From an uncultured Bryobacterales bacterium (GTDB lineage: Bacteria; Acidobacteriota; Terriglobia; Bryobacterales; Bryobacteraceae): a stretch of DNA of 64,000 bases. The number at the start of each line of letters is the position of its first letter. The stretch's first letter is position 1. The translations under genes and the position numbers were made by a program. The stretch is taken from positions 77,121 to 141,120 of the forward strand of contig CALGAR010000003.1 of the NCBI GenBank assembly GCA_937959285.1. The letters are read 5' to 3'. The notes beneath the pieces were generated by a model, which was not told the DNA's origin, did no database searches, and was given only the letters and a program-made list of their open reading frames with translations. Positions 1-8,703 of the stretch are shown one piece after another.

Positions 1-21
1 AAGGATTCTCGACGTTTTCAC
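1..21 (-). CDS. ntrX: Start of a gene coupled to ntrY, probably the NtrX response regulator (partial)
   Basis: Only the first seven codons lie in the window. On the minus strand a GTG at 21-19 overlaps the TGA stop of the kinase gene (20-18) as GTGA, the coupling used by many gene pairs here, and opens a frame reading MKTSRIL. NtrX-type regulators commonly begin with a few residues followed by a hydrophobic strand and the acidic receiver pocket, and ntrX usually follows ntrY. The identity is therefore inferred from position and seven residues and cannot be proved here. Confidence 0.45.
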
Positions 22-2105
22 GCTCCGATCTCCGTAGCGGACCGTGGCGCCGTCTCACTCGCCGGCAGCGCCGCCACCTCCACAATAAAACGGGCTCCCG
101 AAGGCTGGTTGTCCTCTACTCGAATGTTCGCTTTGTGCTCAGCCAAAATATGGTTGACGATTGCCAGGCCAAGGCCGGTCCCGCGATTCTTTGTTGAGAA
201 GTAGGGAAGAAAGAGCTTTTCCCGATCCTCTGCAGACACTCCGGCTCCCGTGTCTGCGACCGTAATCTCCACCGTTTCCGGAGAGGTTGCCTGGGTTCCG
301 ACGTACAGCCTCTTTACCAGCGAATGCTGCATGGCCTCCGCCGCGTTGTCCACAAGATTGACCACCACCCTCTTGAACTGCTCTTTATCAATAAATACCT
401 TAGGCAAATCAGGCGCGAGCACTTTTGTAATTTCGATACCATCCAGCCGCCCGGCAAATACGGCCAAAGCGGACTCCACAACCTCATTGACGTCAGCGGG
501 CGCCGGCTGCGCCGCCGGGAATCGTGCGTACTGAGAGAACTCGTTAACCAGAGCTTTCAAACTCTCCACCTCAGCTCCGATCGTTACACAGCACTCCTTA
601 ACGATGCGGCTGACGTCCTCTGGCGCTTTGATGCGATCAATCTGCCGCGCGATTCGCTCGGAGCAAAGGGCGATTGGCGTGAGCGGATTCTTGATCTCAT
701 GAGCCACCCGCCGCGCCACTTCGTGCCATGCCGTCGCCTTTTGGGCGTGAAGAAGCTCGGTCGTATCCTCGAGGACTAGGACGAAACCGGACGCGGGCTC
801 GGCCTCGAGCGCAGACACTGTCACGGACAGATGCAGCGTCCCACCCTTGTTGTTCGAAAGCTCCAGCTGGCGCGACGCCAGCCCTGTGCGGCGCGCCCTT
901 TTCATGAGGTATCGAATCTCGGCGGCGTCATCCGCCGTGAAAAGGTCGCTTAGATTCGTCGCGGCAGCGACACGGTCTTCGGGAAAGATCCGGCGCAGCG
1001 CCCGATTCACCCGCTGAATGTTTCCATCGGAATCAATCGAGATCACGCCCGTCGGGATGCTTTCCAGGATAGCCTCGGTAAACCGCCTTCGCCGCTCCAG
1101 TTCCAGGCTGTTCGCGTTCAGCTCCTCCGTCATTTCATTGAATGCGCGGACCAGCAAGGCGAGCTCATCAATCGCCTGCACCTTGACGCGATAGGCGAGG
1201 TTGCCGCGCCGGACCTCGCGTGCCGCGTCGAGCAACGCTGAGATCGGTACGCTGATCTGACGTGCAAGAAACAGGGACAGCCATGTAGCGACGAACAGAA
1301 TGAAGAGCGTGATCAACGCCAACAGCTGAAGATAGAAGGCTCTCGTACTCTTCTTGTCCAAAGCCAGCTGCCCGTACTCGTGAACTCTGCGGTCAATGGC
1401 TTGCTGGCGGGCGGCAAGGTCCACCGGAAGCGTGGTCCGGACGATCAGCTCTCCCGTGACGTGTTTGGTAAGGATGGCCTTCCCTTCAAACTCGGCCGGG
1501 TCGGAAGCGCCTGCCGGGTCCCCGCAGATCGGCCAAAGCGTATTGTTTGCCGTCTTGATCCAGGCGCGAGTGACCCGGTTCTCCCGGCAAAGCCGATCGA
1601 AGGTATTCAAGTCCCGCCCCCCGGTCGTCAGGTACGACTCCGTCTCCGGGAGAAGCGCAAGCCAGTGAGCGATCGCCGTCGCGCGGGCACGTGCATCGGC
1701 CTTCAGTGCTTCCGCTGTCTCCCGCAGGTTCACATTGATGCCCTCCGCGGGCATGCTGAACCATTTGTCCAGGTTGTAATTCAGGACTTCGATGCTCCAC
1801 AGGACAAGGAAGAACATCGGCAGAAAGCTGAGAGCCAGCGCGCCCACAACGAGCTTGGTGCGGATCTTCGAGCCTTCTTTCTTGCTCTGCCGCTCGATGT
1901 AGAGCTTCACGAAGGTCCGGAACAGCATGAAGCCCAGCGTTACTGTAAGCAGGAAAACAAGTGTGGAGATCGCCCAGAACAGGTAACGCTGTTCGGCAGT
2001 GGTGGGCCCGAATTCTCCGAGTGTGAATGAGCCTTGCCAGACCACAAGGGTCAGCAACACTACAAAAAGTACGACCCCGGCACCAAACACTTTCTTGTTT
2101 CGCAT
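18..2105 (-). CDS. ntrY: NtrY-like membrane sensor histidine kinase
   Basis: A 695-residue inner-membrane kinase that would sense a signal and phosphorylate an NtrX-type regulator. Hydrophobic segments lie near residues 5-25, 41-62, 84-107 and 256-282, with a loop of about 150 residues between the last two. A HAMP linker follows (about 283-335), then a PAS domain (about 343-450), the H box with His469 in VAHEIKNPLTPI, and the ATPase domain with N box NLVDNAAEAM, G1 DTGAGV, F box LFLPYFSTK and G2 GTGLGL. This order and the H-box wording are typical of NtrY (nitrogen or redox response). The stop overlaps the likely ntrX start. What it senses cannot be read from the sequence. Confidence 0.88.
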   Translation of the reverse strand: MRNKKVFGAGVVLFVVLLTLVVWQGSFTLGEFGPTTAEQRYLFWAISTLVFLLTVTLGFMLFRTFVKLYIERQSKKEGSKIRTKLVVGALALSFLPMFFLVLWSIEVLNYNLDKWFSMPAEGINVNLRETAEALKADARARATAIAHWLALLPETESYLTTGGRDLNTFDRLCRENRVTRAWIKTANNTLWPICGDPAGASDPAEFEGKAILTKHVTGELIVRTTLPVDLAARQQAIDRRVHEYGQLALDKKSTRAFYLQLLALITLFILFVATWLSLFLARQISVPISALLDAAREVRRGNLAYRVKVQAIDELALLVRAFNEMTEELNANSLELERRRRFTEAILESIPTGVISIDSDGNIQRVNRALRRIFPEDRVAAATNLSDLFTADDAAEIRYLMKRARRTGLASRQLELSNNKGGTLHLSVTVSALEAEPASGFVLVLEDTTELLHAQKATAWHEVARRVAHEIKNPLTPIALCSERIARQIDRIKAPEDVSRIVKECCVTIGAEVESLKALVNEFSQYARFPAAQPAPADVNEVVESALAVFAGRLDGIEITKVLAPDLPKVFIDKEQFKRVVVNLVDNAAEAMQHSLVKRLYVGTQATSPETVEITVADTGAGVSAEDREKLFLPYFSTKNRGTGLGLAIVNHILAEHKANIRVEDNQPSGARFIVEVAALPASETAPRSATEIGA

Positions 2106-2326
2106 GGCTGCTCCGGCTTCTTTTTAGGATAGCGGCTCTGCAAAATCACCGGATCCTGGCGCAGGTGAGTCGCTATTTGCCGAGAATATTCCCCGTTAAA
2201 CTGGTAGTATTCCCAGGTTTCCCCACCTGAAATCTCCTAGTACTCTGATTAAAAGCCTTCAGTGAGGGATTTACTGGCTATCGCTGAGCGGAACGTGCTA
2301 GTAGTGCCTCTACAAGCGATAACGCT

Positions 2327-2821
2327 ATGAGCATGGATACCTTGGAAGTTGGCGGTCCTCCGCAAACGCATGTAGACCACATCGTGCTTCTCGGCGGCCG
2401 GGAGGACTATCAGTGCCTGTTGGCCATCCTGCAGAACAAGCCATACCGGCTCACCTGGAAGTGCAATCAGGAAGAGGTTGCGGAGCTTTGCTACCGCGAA
2501 GAGGTTGCTGTCCTCGTTCTTTGCGAGGAAGCAATCATCGGGATGAGCTGGCATGAATTCGCAAGGCGACTCCGGACCCGCGCGTTTCCGCCTCTGGTCC
2601 TCGTCTCCCGGCCATTTGTTGACGGCCACTATTGGGCGAAAGTGCTTCTGAATGGGGGGTTTGACGTACTGGAACGCCCTTTCACAAGCCACCGTTCGGT
2701 CTGGCTAATTGAACGGGCGTGTCTCAGATGGAATCGCGAGCGGGAAAAGGAGGTTGCGAGAAAGAAGCAGCTCTCCCGAATGACGCCCGCGGAACCCGCT
2801 GGCATCGACAACTTCCGCTAG
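2327..2821 (+). CDS. Receiver-like protein without the phospho-acceptor aspartate
   Basis: A 164-residue protein that follows the alternating strand/helix pattern of a response-regulator receiver: strand DHIVLLGG at about 17-24, a second strand VAVLVLCEE, a later VLVSRPF, and FDVLERPFT where receivers usually have a K-P-F motif. At the place of the phosphorylated Asp the text is LVLCEEAI, so the Asp is absent, and the conserved Lys is Arg. It is probably a pseudo-receiver that signals without phosphorylation, or a diverged member. A basic tail (RWNREREKEVARKKQ) follows. Two in-frame ATGs at 2327 and 2333 are both possible starts. The 3' end overlaps the convergent PilZ gene by 4 nt. Confidence 0.7.
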   Translation: MSMDTLEVGGPPQTHVDHIVLLGGREDYQCLLAILQNKPYRLTWKCNQEEVAELCYREEVAVLVLCEEAIIGMSWHEFARRLRTRAFPPLVLVSRPFVDGHYWAKVLLNGGFDVLERPFTSHRSVWLIERACLRWNREREKEVARKKQLSRMTPAEPAGIDNFR

Positions 2822-3177
2822 ATGGTCAAACCGTTGGATCCCTGCGTCCTAAATTCGTACTGCTGAATCTCGATGGCGGCACGGCCCTCTTCGGCCCGGA
2901 CCACTCTCCCTCGGGCGACGAGCTTGAGGGCGCACTTATTATTCAGTTGGGCGGGCCAACTGATCGCCATCTCGATGCGCTTTCCCGGCAGGAGCAGGCG
3001 CTCCGTCGTGAAAAGAACACCGCCACTGCTCATGTTGACTGTAACGCCGCTTCCAGTCTCTTCCCCGTTTTTCTTGTTCAGGATCTTGTAACGAATCTCC
3101 CGCTGAATCGGGAATCGATCCGAGGATCTCCTTTCCTGTTGCTCTAGTGGTGCTTTCGGCGGCTGATCTGCGAACAT
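2818..3177 (-). CDS. PilZ-domain protein, probable c-di-GMP effector
   Basis: A 119-residue single-domain protein. The PilZ c-di-GMP motifs are visible: the arginine box RRSSDRFPIQRE about 16 residues from the start, and the NMSSGGVLF motif (D/N-x-S-x-x-G) about 40 residues later. PilZ proteins bind cyclic di-GMP and alter motility, secretion or polysaccharide production; the partner is unknown here. The ATG at 3177 is chosen over an upstream in-frame codon at 3228 because AGGGAGGA lies at the right distance before it. It converges on the receiver-like gene, and the two stop codons overlap. Confidence 0.87.
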   Translation of the reverse strand: MFADQPPKAPLEQQERRSSDRFPIQREIRYKILNKKNGEETGSGVTVNMSSGGVLFTTERLLLPGKRIEMAISWPAQLNNKCALKLVARGRVVRAEEGRAAIEIQQYEFRTQGSNGLTI

Positions 3178-3333
3178 TGAACTTCCTCCCTCTACGTTCC
3201 CAGGATGCACTGTGCAAAGTCCCGCCACAATAGAATTCCAGTTGGATTTTGACAGTACGTTCGTACTAGGCGGCAGGGTCCAGCCGCTTTTGCGGGCGGC
3301 GTTTGCTCAATCTGTTCCGCTATCATTGCACGT

Positions 3334-3768
3334 ATGCGTACCTCCCGCGTTTGCTCTCTCATTCTTTTCGGAGCTCTTTGTTTTCCAGGGCTTGGAGCCC
3401 AGAAGCAAGTGATCTATCCGAAAGGCTCCAAACCCGGAGGACCTTTCAGCCCTGGAATTCTGGTGGACGGGACCCTCTACGTTTCCGGGCAGGTTGGCCG
3501 CGACGCCTCGGGCAAGCTGCCTGAGGAGTTCGAAGCCGAAGTGAAGCAAACCCTCGAGAACATCGGTGCAATTCTGCGCGAAGCCAAGATGGGATTCGAA
3601 GACGTCGTCTCCGTGCAGGTTTACCTTACCGACATGGATCTGTTCCAACGGATGAATGCCGTCTATATGACGTATTTTAAAGAACCGCGTCCGGCTCGCA
3701 CGACGGTAGGGGTCAGTAGACTGGCTGGACCGGCGCGGATCGAGATCACCGTGACTGCCCGGAAGTAG
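3334..3768 (+). CDS. Secreted RidA (YjgF/YER057c/UK114) family protein
   Basis: A 144-residue protein with an N-terminal signal peptide (MRTSRVCSLILFGALCFPGLGAQ by eye, cleavage near 21-23), followed by a RidA fold: GPFSPGILVDGTLYVSGQ, the TLENI helix, VSVQVYLTDM and the signature PARTTVGVSRLAG...RIEI with the conserved Arg. Cytoplasmic RidA hydrolyses reactive 2-aminoacrylate imines. An exported member is more likely to handle another imine or enamine, or to have a different role, so I do not assign a substrate. Its 3' end overlaps the convergent rarA gene by 23 bp. Confidence 0.86.
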   Translation: MRTSRVCSLILFGALCFPGLGAQKQVIYPKGSKPGGPFSPGILVDGTLYVSGQVGRDASGKLPEEFEAEVKQTLENIGAILREAKMGFEDVVSVQVYLTDMDLFQRMNAVYMTYFKEPRPARTTVGVSRLAGPARIEITVTARK

Positions 3769-5083
3769 GTCCTCGCCGGAGTTTCCGAATTTCGTCCAAC
3801 CGCTCGCGGATCCGCTTCTCGATGCCGCGCTCGGTCGGCTCGTAGAAGCGGCGCCCGGCGAGCGACTCCGGGAGGCATTGCATGCTGGGAATTGCCTCCT
3901 CGTAGTCGTGAGCGTGCTGGTAGCCCTCACCATACCCCCACTCCCTCATCGCGCGTGTGGGCGCGTTCCGGAGATGCATCGGGACTGGTTCCGCAACCCC
4001 CTTTCGAACTTCCGCCAAAGCGGAATTCAGGGCACGGTATGCCGCGTCGGATTTCGGCGCGACCGACAGATAAATGGCAGCTTGGGCGAGCGCCTGGTCC
4101 CCTTCGGGTATGCCGAGGAAGTGCACAGTTTGCATGCAGGCAATAGCCTGCTCGACCGCCCTCGGATCAGCAAGCCCAATATCCTCAATCGCCATCCTTA
4201 CCAGACGCCGCGCCAGATACATCCGGTCCTCACCGGCCTCCAGCATTCTGGCAAGCCAGTACAGCGCTGCGTCAGGATCGCTCGAGCGAACCGACTTATG
4301 CAGCGCTGAGATGAGATTATAGTGCTCTTCGCCGCCCTTGTCATAAAGGAGCAGCTTGCGCTGCATCGCATCCTCGACGGCCTGCCGCGAGAGCTCGCCT
4401 CCCTCCGAAGCCGCGGCTGCAAGCTCCAGGATGTTGTAGGCAGTGCGAGCGTCGCCGTTTGCATACACTGCGATCTGTTCGAGTAGGCTGCGATCGGCCT
4501 TCAGTTCCAGATGGCCAAGACCGCGACGTTTGTCCTTCAGCGCCCGTTCGAGCAGAGTGATGATCTCCGGAACCGTGAGCGAACGCAGGGCGTAGACCTT
4601 GGCTCTGGACAGCAACGCGGAGATCACTTCAAAAGACGGATTTTCGGTAGTGGCGCCGACAAGGATGATGTCGCCCCGCTCCACGTACGGCAGGAACGCA
4701 TCCTGCTGGGCCTTATTGAACCGGTGAATTTCGTCCACGAAGAGAACGGTTCGGCGGCCAGCGCGGCGGTTCCGCTCGGCATCCGCCATCACGGCTTTGA
4801 TCTCCTTGATGCCGCTCAGGACTGCGCTAAACGGCACAAAATCGGCTCGGGTCAGCCGTGCAATCAACCGAGCCAGCGTCGTCTTGCCGACTCCGGGCGG
4901 CCCCCAAAGGATGATCGAGGTCAACTGGTCGCGTTCGATCTGAGTGCGAAGCGGCTTTCCAGGCCCGAGGATGTGCTCCTGGCCGACATACTCGTCGAGA
5001 CTCTCCGGACGCATACGCTCGGCCAGGGGGCGGCCGCGGTCCACGGATTCATCGAGAGGCGGAGTGAGTTCGAACAGACTCAT
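3746..5083 (-). CDS. rarA: RarA/MgsA, replication-associated recombination AAA+ ATPase
   Basis: A 445-residue cytoplasmic clamp-loader-like ATPase that acts at stalled replication forks. Walker A GPPGVGKTT, Walker B LFVDEIHRFN and the sensor region GATTENPSFEV are all present. The N-terminal PLAERMRPESLDEYVGQEH and C-terminal MRGAGYG-like MREWGYGEGYQHAHDYE regions are typical for RarA, and the length fits. The ATG at 5083 is the chosen start: it overlaps the stop of the upstream methylase gene as ATGA and has GAGAGGAAC before it. A longer frame upstream is not needed by the family. It overlaps the convergent RidA-like gene by 23 bp. Confidence 0.95.
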   Translation of the reverse strand: MSLFELTPPLDESVDRGRPLAERMRPESLDEYVGQEHILGPGKPLRTQIERDQLTSIILWGPPGVGKTTLARLIARLTRADFVPFSAVLSGIKEIKAVMADAERNRRAGRRTVLFVDEIHRFNKAQQDAFLPYVERGDIILVGATTENPSFEVISALLSRAKVYALRSLTVPEIITLLERALKDKRRGLGHLELKADRSLLEQIAVYANGDARTAYNILELAAAASEGGELSRQAVEDAMQRKLLLYDKGGEEHYNLISALHKSVRSSDPDAALYWLARMLEAGEDRMYLARRLVRMAIEDIGLADPRAVEQAIACMQTVHFLGIPEGDQALAQAAIYLSVAPKSDAAYRALNSALAEVRKGVAEPVPMHLRNAPTRAMREWGYGEGYQHAHDYEEAIPSMQCLPESLAGRRFYEPTERGIEKRIRERLDEIRKLRRGPTSGQSR

Positions 5084-5886
5084 GCTTCCGTTCCTCTCTG
5101 GCGGCGCGCCTCGTAAAGGAGGATCCCAGCTGCCATGGCTGCGTTTAAGGATTCCACGCCTGAGGTCGGAATTCGCAAGCCGCGAGCGGATCGCCGCCAC
5201 ACCTCGCTCACACCACGGCCCTCGCTTCCGATGACGAAGGCACAAGGAGCTTTCAGGTCTGCGCCGGAAAGTACTATGTCACCGTGCGGCATCGCCGCGT
5301 ACGCCTCGACGCCCCGCTGTTCCAGCGTTTTCTGAGCGAGGGAAGAATCGACACCGGATACGAGAGGAAGCCGAAAGGAGGATCCCGCCGAGGCGCGGAG
5401 CGCTTTGGGATTCCAGGGACTGACCGTACCCTTGAGCAGGACAACACCGGTGGCGCCGAAGGCCTCCGCCGCCCGGATGATGGCGCCTCCGTTGCCCGGA
5501 TCCTGAACTCCATCGAGCAGCACCACGAGCGGCCGCAGGCGAAAGAGATCCTGCATCGTCCAGGAAGGAGGGCGGACGAGAGTAATCACGCCCTGTGAGT
5601 TCTCGGTGGCTGCGATCTGCCCGAAGACCTCGTCCGCGACGACTACCAGACGCAGGCTGCGGGACGGAGGAAGATGCCTCGTTACGGCAGCCTGGGCCGA
5701 CTCCGAAGCAAGGACGGCCTTGATTTCGCACCCGCTTCGGATCGCCTCGTCAAGCAGGTGGAAAGTCTCGGCGATCGCGTAACCGTCCTCTGTCAAGCCG
5801 CCTTTCGCAACGGCCCGCCTCACATCTTTCAATAGCGGATTTCGGGCGCTGGTTATGACCTGCGTCGTTTGGCCAGGCACTGCCAT
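5080..5886 (-). CDS. TrmH/SpoU-family RNA 2'-O-ribose methyltransferase
   Basis: A 268-residue SPOUT-class methylase. The N-terminal substrate-binding domain (about 1-105, starting ITSARNPLLKDVRRA) precedes the knotted catalytic domain with motif 1 DPGNGGAIIRAAEAFGA, motif 2 VIGSEGRGVS and motif 3 SGVESLNAAMAAGILLYE. These bind S-adenosylmethionine and carry the catalytic Arg of motif 1. The family modifies rRNA or tRNA riboses; members with this N-terminal region resemble RlmB or TsnR-like enzymes, and the exact target is not visible. It is the first gene of a coupled pair with rarA (ATGA overlap at 5080-5083). Confidence 0.9.
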   Translation of the reverse strand: MAVPGQTTQVITSARNPLLKDVRRAVAKGGLTEDGYAIAETFHLLDEAIRSGCEIKAVLASESAQAAVTRHLPPSRSLRLVVVADEVFGQIAATENSQGVITLVRPPSWTMQDLFRLRPLVVLLDGVQDPGNGGAIIRAAEAFGATGVVLLKGTVSPWNPKALRASAGSSFRLPLVSGVDSSLAQKTLEQRGVEAYAAMPHGDIVLSGADLKAPCAFVIGSEGRGVSEVWRRSARGLRIPTSGVESLNAAMAAGILLYEARRQRGTEA

Positions 5887-5925
5887 CGAACAAACAGTAG
5901 CACATGGCCATGCAGCTCCATGTCT

Positions 5926-7011
5926 TCAGACCCGGGCGATCGATCTGCGGCGTTCGAGGTGACTCATGGCATGGCCTCCAACCGGACGGATCTCCCGTTC
6001 CCGACCCGGTACTTCCCGGCCGGCCCCGCGAGTCATGATCGCAGCCGTTCCCGCGGCTGCCATCGCCAGAGCGCCGACAAAACCGGGGTGCGTGATCATC
6101 CACGTATAAACGCTGAACGGCCTCGATTCCTTTAGATTGCCCTTCACCCGGTCCATTCCTTCCATGGGCGCGAAGAGATTGTCCACCGTCGGAGGCTTAG
6201 GCCGGTCTGTGAGCTGCTTCTCGAAAGCGAATGTCTCTAGCAGCCTGTCCATCATGGCCGGTGACAGATTCTCTCCGGCAATGAGAGCCGAAGCAGCCGC
6301 GCCTATCGGCAGTTCCCTGACGGGGTGCTCGGCAGCGTAAAGAATCGCCTTGGAAACGGTTTCAGGAGGATAGATTGGGGGAGCACCTTGGGGCTGCACT
6401 CCCAGCTTCGTCCGGGCGTGCTCGAAGAGTGGAGTGTTGATCGACGCCGGTATAATTTCCGTCACGCTGACAGGAACGCCCTCATGTTCCAGCTCCATCC
6501 GCAGTGCCTCACACATTGCCTTGACACCATGCTTTGAGGCTGCATATGCCGCCTGGTAAGGCAAAGCCCGGCGAGATTCTACCGATGATACGCAGATGAG
6601 CGCCCCTCCCTGCCTCTTCAGATGCGGCAGCGCAACCATCGCTCCAAGGGCCTGCCCGTTCAGGTTGACATCGACGACTCTCCGCCACTCGTCGATCGTC
6701 GTGTCCTCGAACCGGGCATACAGAGAAACACCCGCGAGCTGCACCCAGGTGTCGATCCTGCCGAACTCCCGCACGCAAAGTTGCGCAACGTTTCGAACCT
6801 GCTCCTCATTTGTCGTGTCGCAGGTGGCTGCGATCGCCCGTCCGCCCTGCAGCCGGATCTCATTGATCAGCGACTGCAAGCCGCTTTCGCTTCGCGCCGC
6901 GGCCACCACGCACGCTCCCTTTCGGGCAAAACGGAGAGCCGTATCGCGGCCGATTCCGCTCGAAGCGCCCATTATGACAACAGCCTGCTCGTGAATGGGT
7001 TTTAAATGCAT
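5926..7011 (-). CDS. Short-chain dehydrogenase/reductase with C-terminal hydrophobic tail
   Basis: A 361-residue SDR, longer than the classical 250. The cofactor motif GASSGIG is near residue 15, the catalytic Ser lies in CVSSVESR, and the Y-x-x-x-K pair is in YAASKHG. The usual NNAG motif after strand 4 is replaced by QLAG (in WVQLAGVSLY), so the structural Asn is missing. After the SDR core (about 250 residues) comes a linker and a hydrophobic stretch GFVGALAMAAAGTAAIM near 320-336 that could anchor the protein in the membrane. The substrate is unknown. GAGGG lies before the ATG at 7011. Confidence 0.85.
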   Translation of the reverse strand: MHLKPIHEQAVVIMGASSGIGRDTALRFARKGACVVAAARSESGLQSLINEIRLQGGRAIAATCDTTNEEQVRNVAQLCVREFGRIDTWVQLAGVSLYARFEDTTIDEWRRVVDVNLNGQALGAMVALPHLKRQGGALICVSSVESRRALPYQAAYAASKHGVKAMCEALRMELEHEGVPVSVTEIIPASINTPLFEHARTKLGVQPQGAPPIYPPETVSKAILYAAEHPVRELPIGAAASALIAGENLSPAMMDRLLETFAFEKQLTDRPKPPTVDNLFAPMEGMDRVKGNLKESRPFSVYTWMITHPGFVGALAMAAAGTAAIMTRGAGREVPGREREIRPVGGHAMSHLERRRSIARV

Positions 7012-7108
7012 GGATGTTACCCTCTCACGAAGACGCCCTCGGGCGGAGAACCATTTCGTCGGAACCTCTGCGGTTTCCGCCCAACGTAAGCTACTCTAAG
7101 TTGTACGA

Positions 7109-7693
7109 ATGAAGCGGTTCCTTTGGGTGGTCGGGCTGCTGGCGCTGTCACTCGTCGGCTACCTCACCTACATCGCGGCACAGATTGAGAAACAGTCGTT
7201 CGTCGATGAAGCACGTGCGGCCGACGTGATTGTCATCATGGGTGCCGCTGAATACCATGGAAGGCCCTCTCCAGTGTTTCGGGCGCGCCTCGACCACGGG
7301 CTGGACCTCTACCACCGGAAATTAGCCAGCCGCATTCTGACGACCGGCGGGGCGGGCGGCGATCCCTTGTTCACCGAGGGAGAGGTGGGCCGGGCTTACC
7401 TCATTACGAAAGGGGTTCCTTCGGAAGACATCATCGTCGAAAAAGAAGCGGAGAGCACGGTACACAGTGTCGCGGCTGTCGGCGAGATCATGCGCCGGAT
7501 GGGCCTGAATTCGCTGATTCTTGTCAGCGACGGCTACCACATATTTCGAGCCAAGAAGATGCTGGAGTTCCGAGGGCTGACCGTCTACGGCTCACCGCGT
7601 CCCTCCAGGCCGCGAAGCGACTTCGGCAGATGGAAACTCTACTTCCGGCAGGCCGTTGCCTACCTGCTGTGGTCGATCGGCATCACCATCTGA
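7109..7693 (+). CDS. YdcF-like DUF218 membrane-anchored protein
   Basis: A 194-residue protein with one N-terminal transmembrane segment (about 4-24) and a DUF218/YdcF domain: ADVIVIMGAAEY, then LDHGLDLYH, ILTTGGAGGDP, the acidic E-A-E-S-T-V-H-S element and LILVSDGYHIFRAKKM. The family includes E. coli YdcF and the SanA/ElyC group linked to envelope and vancomycin sensitivity, and the DUF218 fold is thought to bind nucleotides or nucleotide-like ligands. The precise role is unknown. It stands alone, divergent from the SDR and convergent with phenylalanine hydroxylase (6 bp gap). Confidence 0.85.
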   Translation: MKRFLWVVGLLALSLVGYLTYIAAQIEKQSFVDEARAADVIVIMGAAEYHGRPSPVFRARLDHGLDLYHRKLASRILTTGGAGGDPLFTEGEVGRAYLITKGVPSEDIIVEKEAESTVHSVAAVGEIMRRMGLNSLILVSDGYHIFRAKKMLEFRGLTVYGSPRPSRPRSDFGRWKLYFRQAVAYLLWSIGITI

Positions 7694-7699
7694 GATCGT

Positions 7700-8641
7700 T
7701 CAGGCCGCTCTGAGAAAGCTCCGCAAATCCGTCTCGTTTACCGCAGGCTCTCCCGGCGCCACATTGTTAAGACGCCCCTCGCGCATCCACTTTTCGAGCC
7801 GGTCCACCAGGCTGAACAGATGGTCGAAGGAGTCGACGATGAAGAGCAAGGGCTGGTAGTGGTGAATCTCGAACGCCTGGTTGATCACCCACTCCAATTG
7901 AATCGGGTAACGCTGCACGTCAGGCGATTCGATGGAGTGGCCGATCTCTCCGTATGAGCTCAAGAGTCCGCTGCCATACACCTTCAGCCCTGCCCCGGAT
8001 CGCATTAATCCAAATTCCACCGTGAACCAGAAGAATCGAGCCATCGCCTTCACGATGCTTGTGAGCACGCGCAGCTGCTCGGCCTCGGGTTTGATCTCGG
8101 CCGCCATTTCTACGGCCGTGTGGGCGCAATCCCCAAATCGGACAAGCGTATCAGCGAAAGCACAGTCGGTATGCATCGGGACGTGACCGGCAATGTCATG
8201 AAAGATGTCGGGCTCGGGAAGATAGTCCAGCTTGTCGGACCGGCGGATGGTGATGGTCGTCGGAAACTCGCGATTGCGCAGGCAATCAAAGAAGAGAAAC
8301 GCCGGGATATAACCGCTGACCGCTTTCGCACGAAAACCTGTGAGCGGGGAAAGAAAGCGGTTTACATCCTCGAGCTTTGGCACGCGCTCCGCGTCAAGGC
8401 ATAGTGAGTCGATGCCTTCCAGAAAGCGAGGGTTTGCAAACTGCCGCCAGCGAGGCAGCATTCGCGAATAAAGGCGCCGCCACGCTTCATGATTCTCTTC
8501 CGAGTAGAGCTCGTACGGCTGGTGAATGTAGAGTTGGCCCTTCGTCTTGGCCTCCTCGACAAAGGGCGCTTCGGTCGTGGTGAGGCCTGGCGTGGCGGAT
8601 ACGGCGTGCCGTTGGTTTGGATCCGAACTGGGCCGTTTCAT
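7700..8641 (-). CDS. phhA: Phenylalanine 4-hydroxylase
   Basis: A 313-residue iron- and tetrahydropterin-dependent monooxygenase that converts phenylalanine to tyrosine. The iron-binding motif is PDIFHDIAGHVPMHTD, with His148 and His153, and the third ligand is Glu209 in FFWFTVEFGL. The spacing from the second His to the Glu is longer than in the short bacterial enzymes, so a modest insertion is possible. SGLLSSYGEIGHS is also typical. There is no regulatory ACT domain. It is transcribed away from the homogentisate operon, with a 20-bp palindrome between them, which fits a shared phenylalanine/tyrosine breakdown pathway. Confidence 0.93.
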   Translation of the reverse strand: MKRPSSDPNQRHAVSATPGLTTTEAPFVEEAKTKGQLYIHQPYELYSEENHEAWRRLYSRMLPRWRQFANPRFLEGIDSLCLDAERVPKLEDVNRFLSPLTGFRAKAVSGYIPAFLFFDCLRNREFPTTITIRRSDKLDYLPEPDIFHDIAGHVPMHTDCAFADTLVRFGDCAHTAVEMAAEIKPEAEQLRVLTSIVKAMARFFWFTVEFGLMRSGAGLKVYGSGLLSSYGEIGHSIESPDVQRYPIQLEWVINQAFEIHHYQPLLFIVDSFDHLFSLVDRLEKWMREGRLNNVAPGEPAVNETDLRSFLRAA

Positions 8642-8703
8642 CGCACTCCTCCCGGAATCGGAGCCTTCTCTCTACCCTCATTATGCACCTGAAATCAATT
8701 GCC

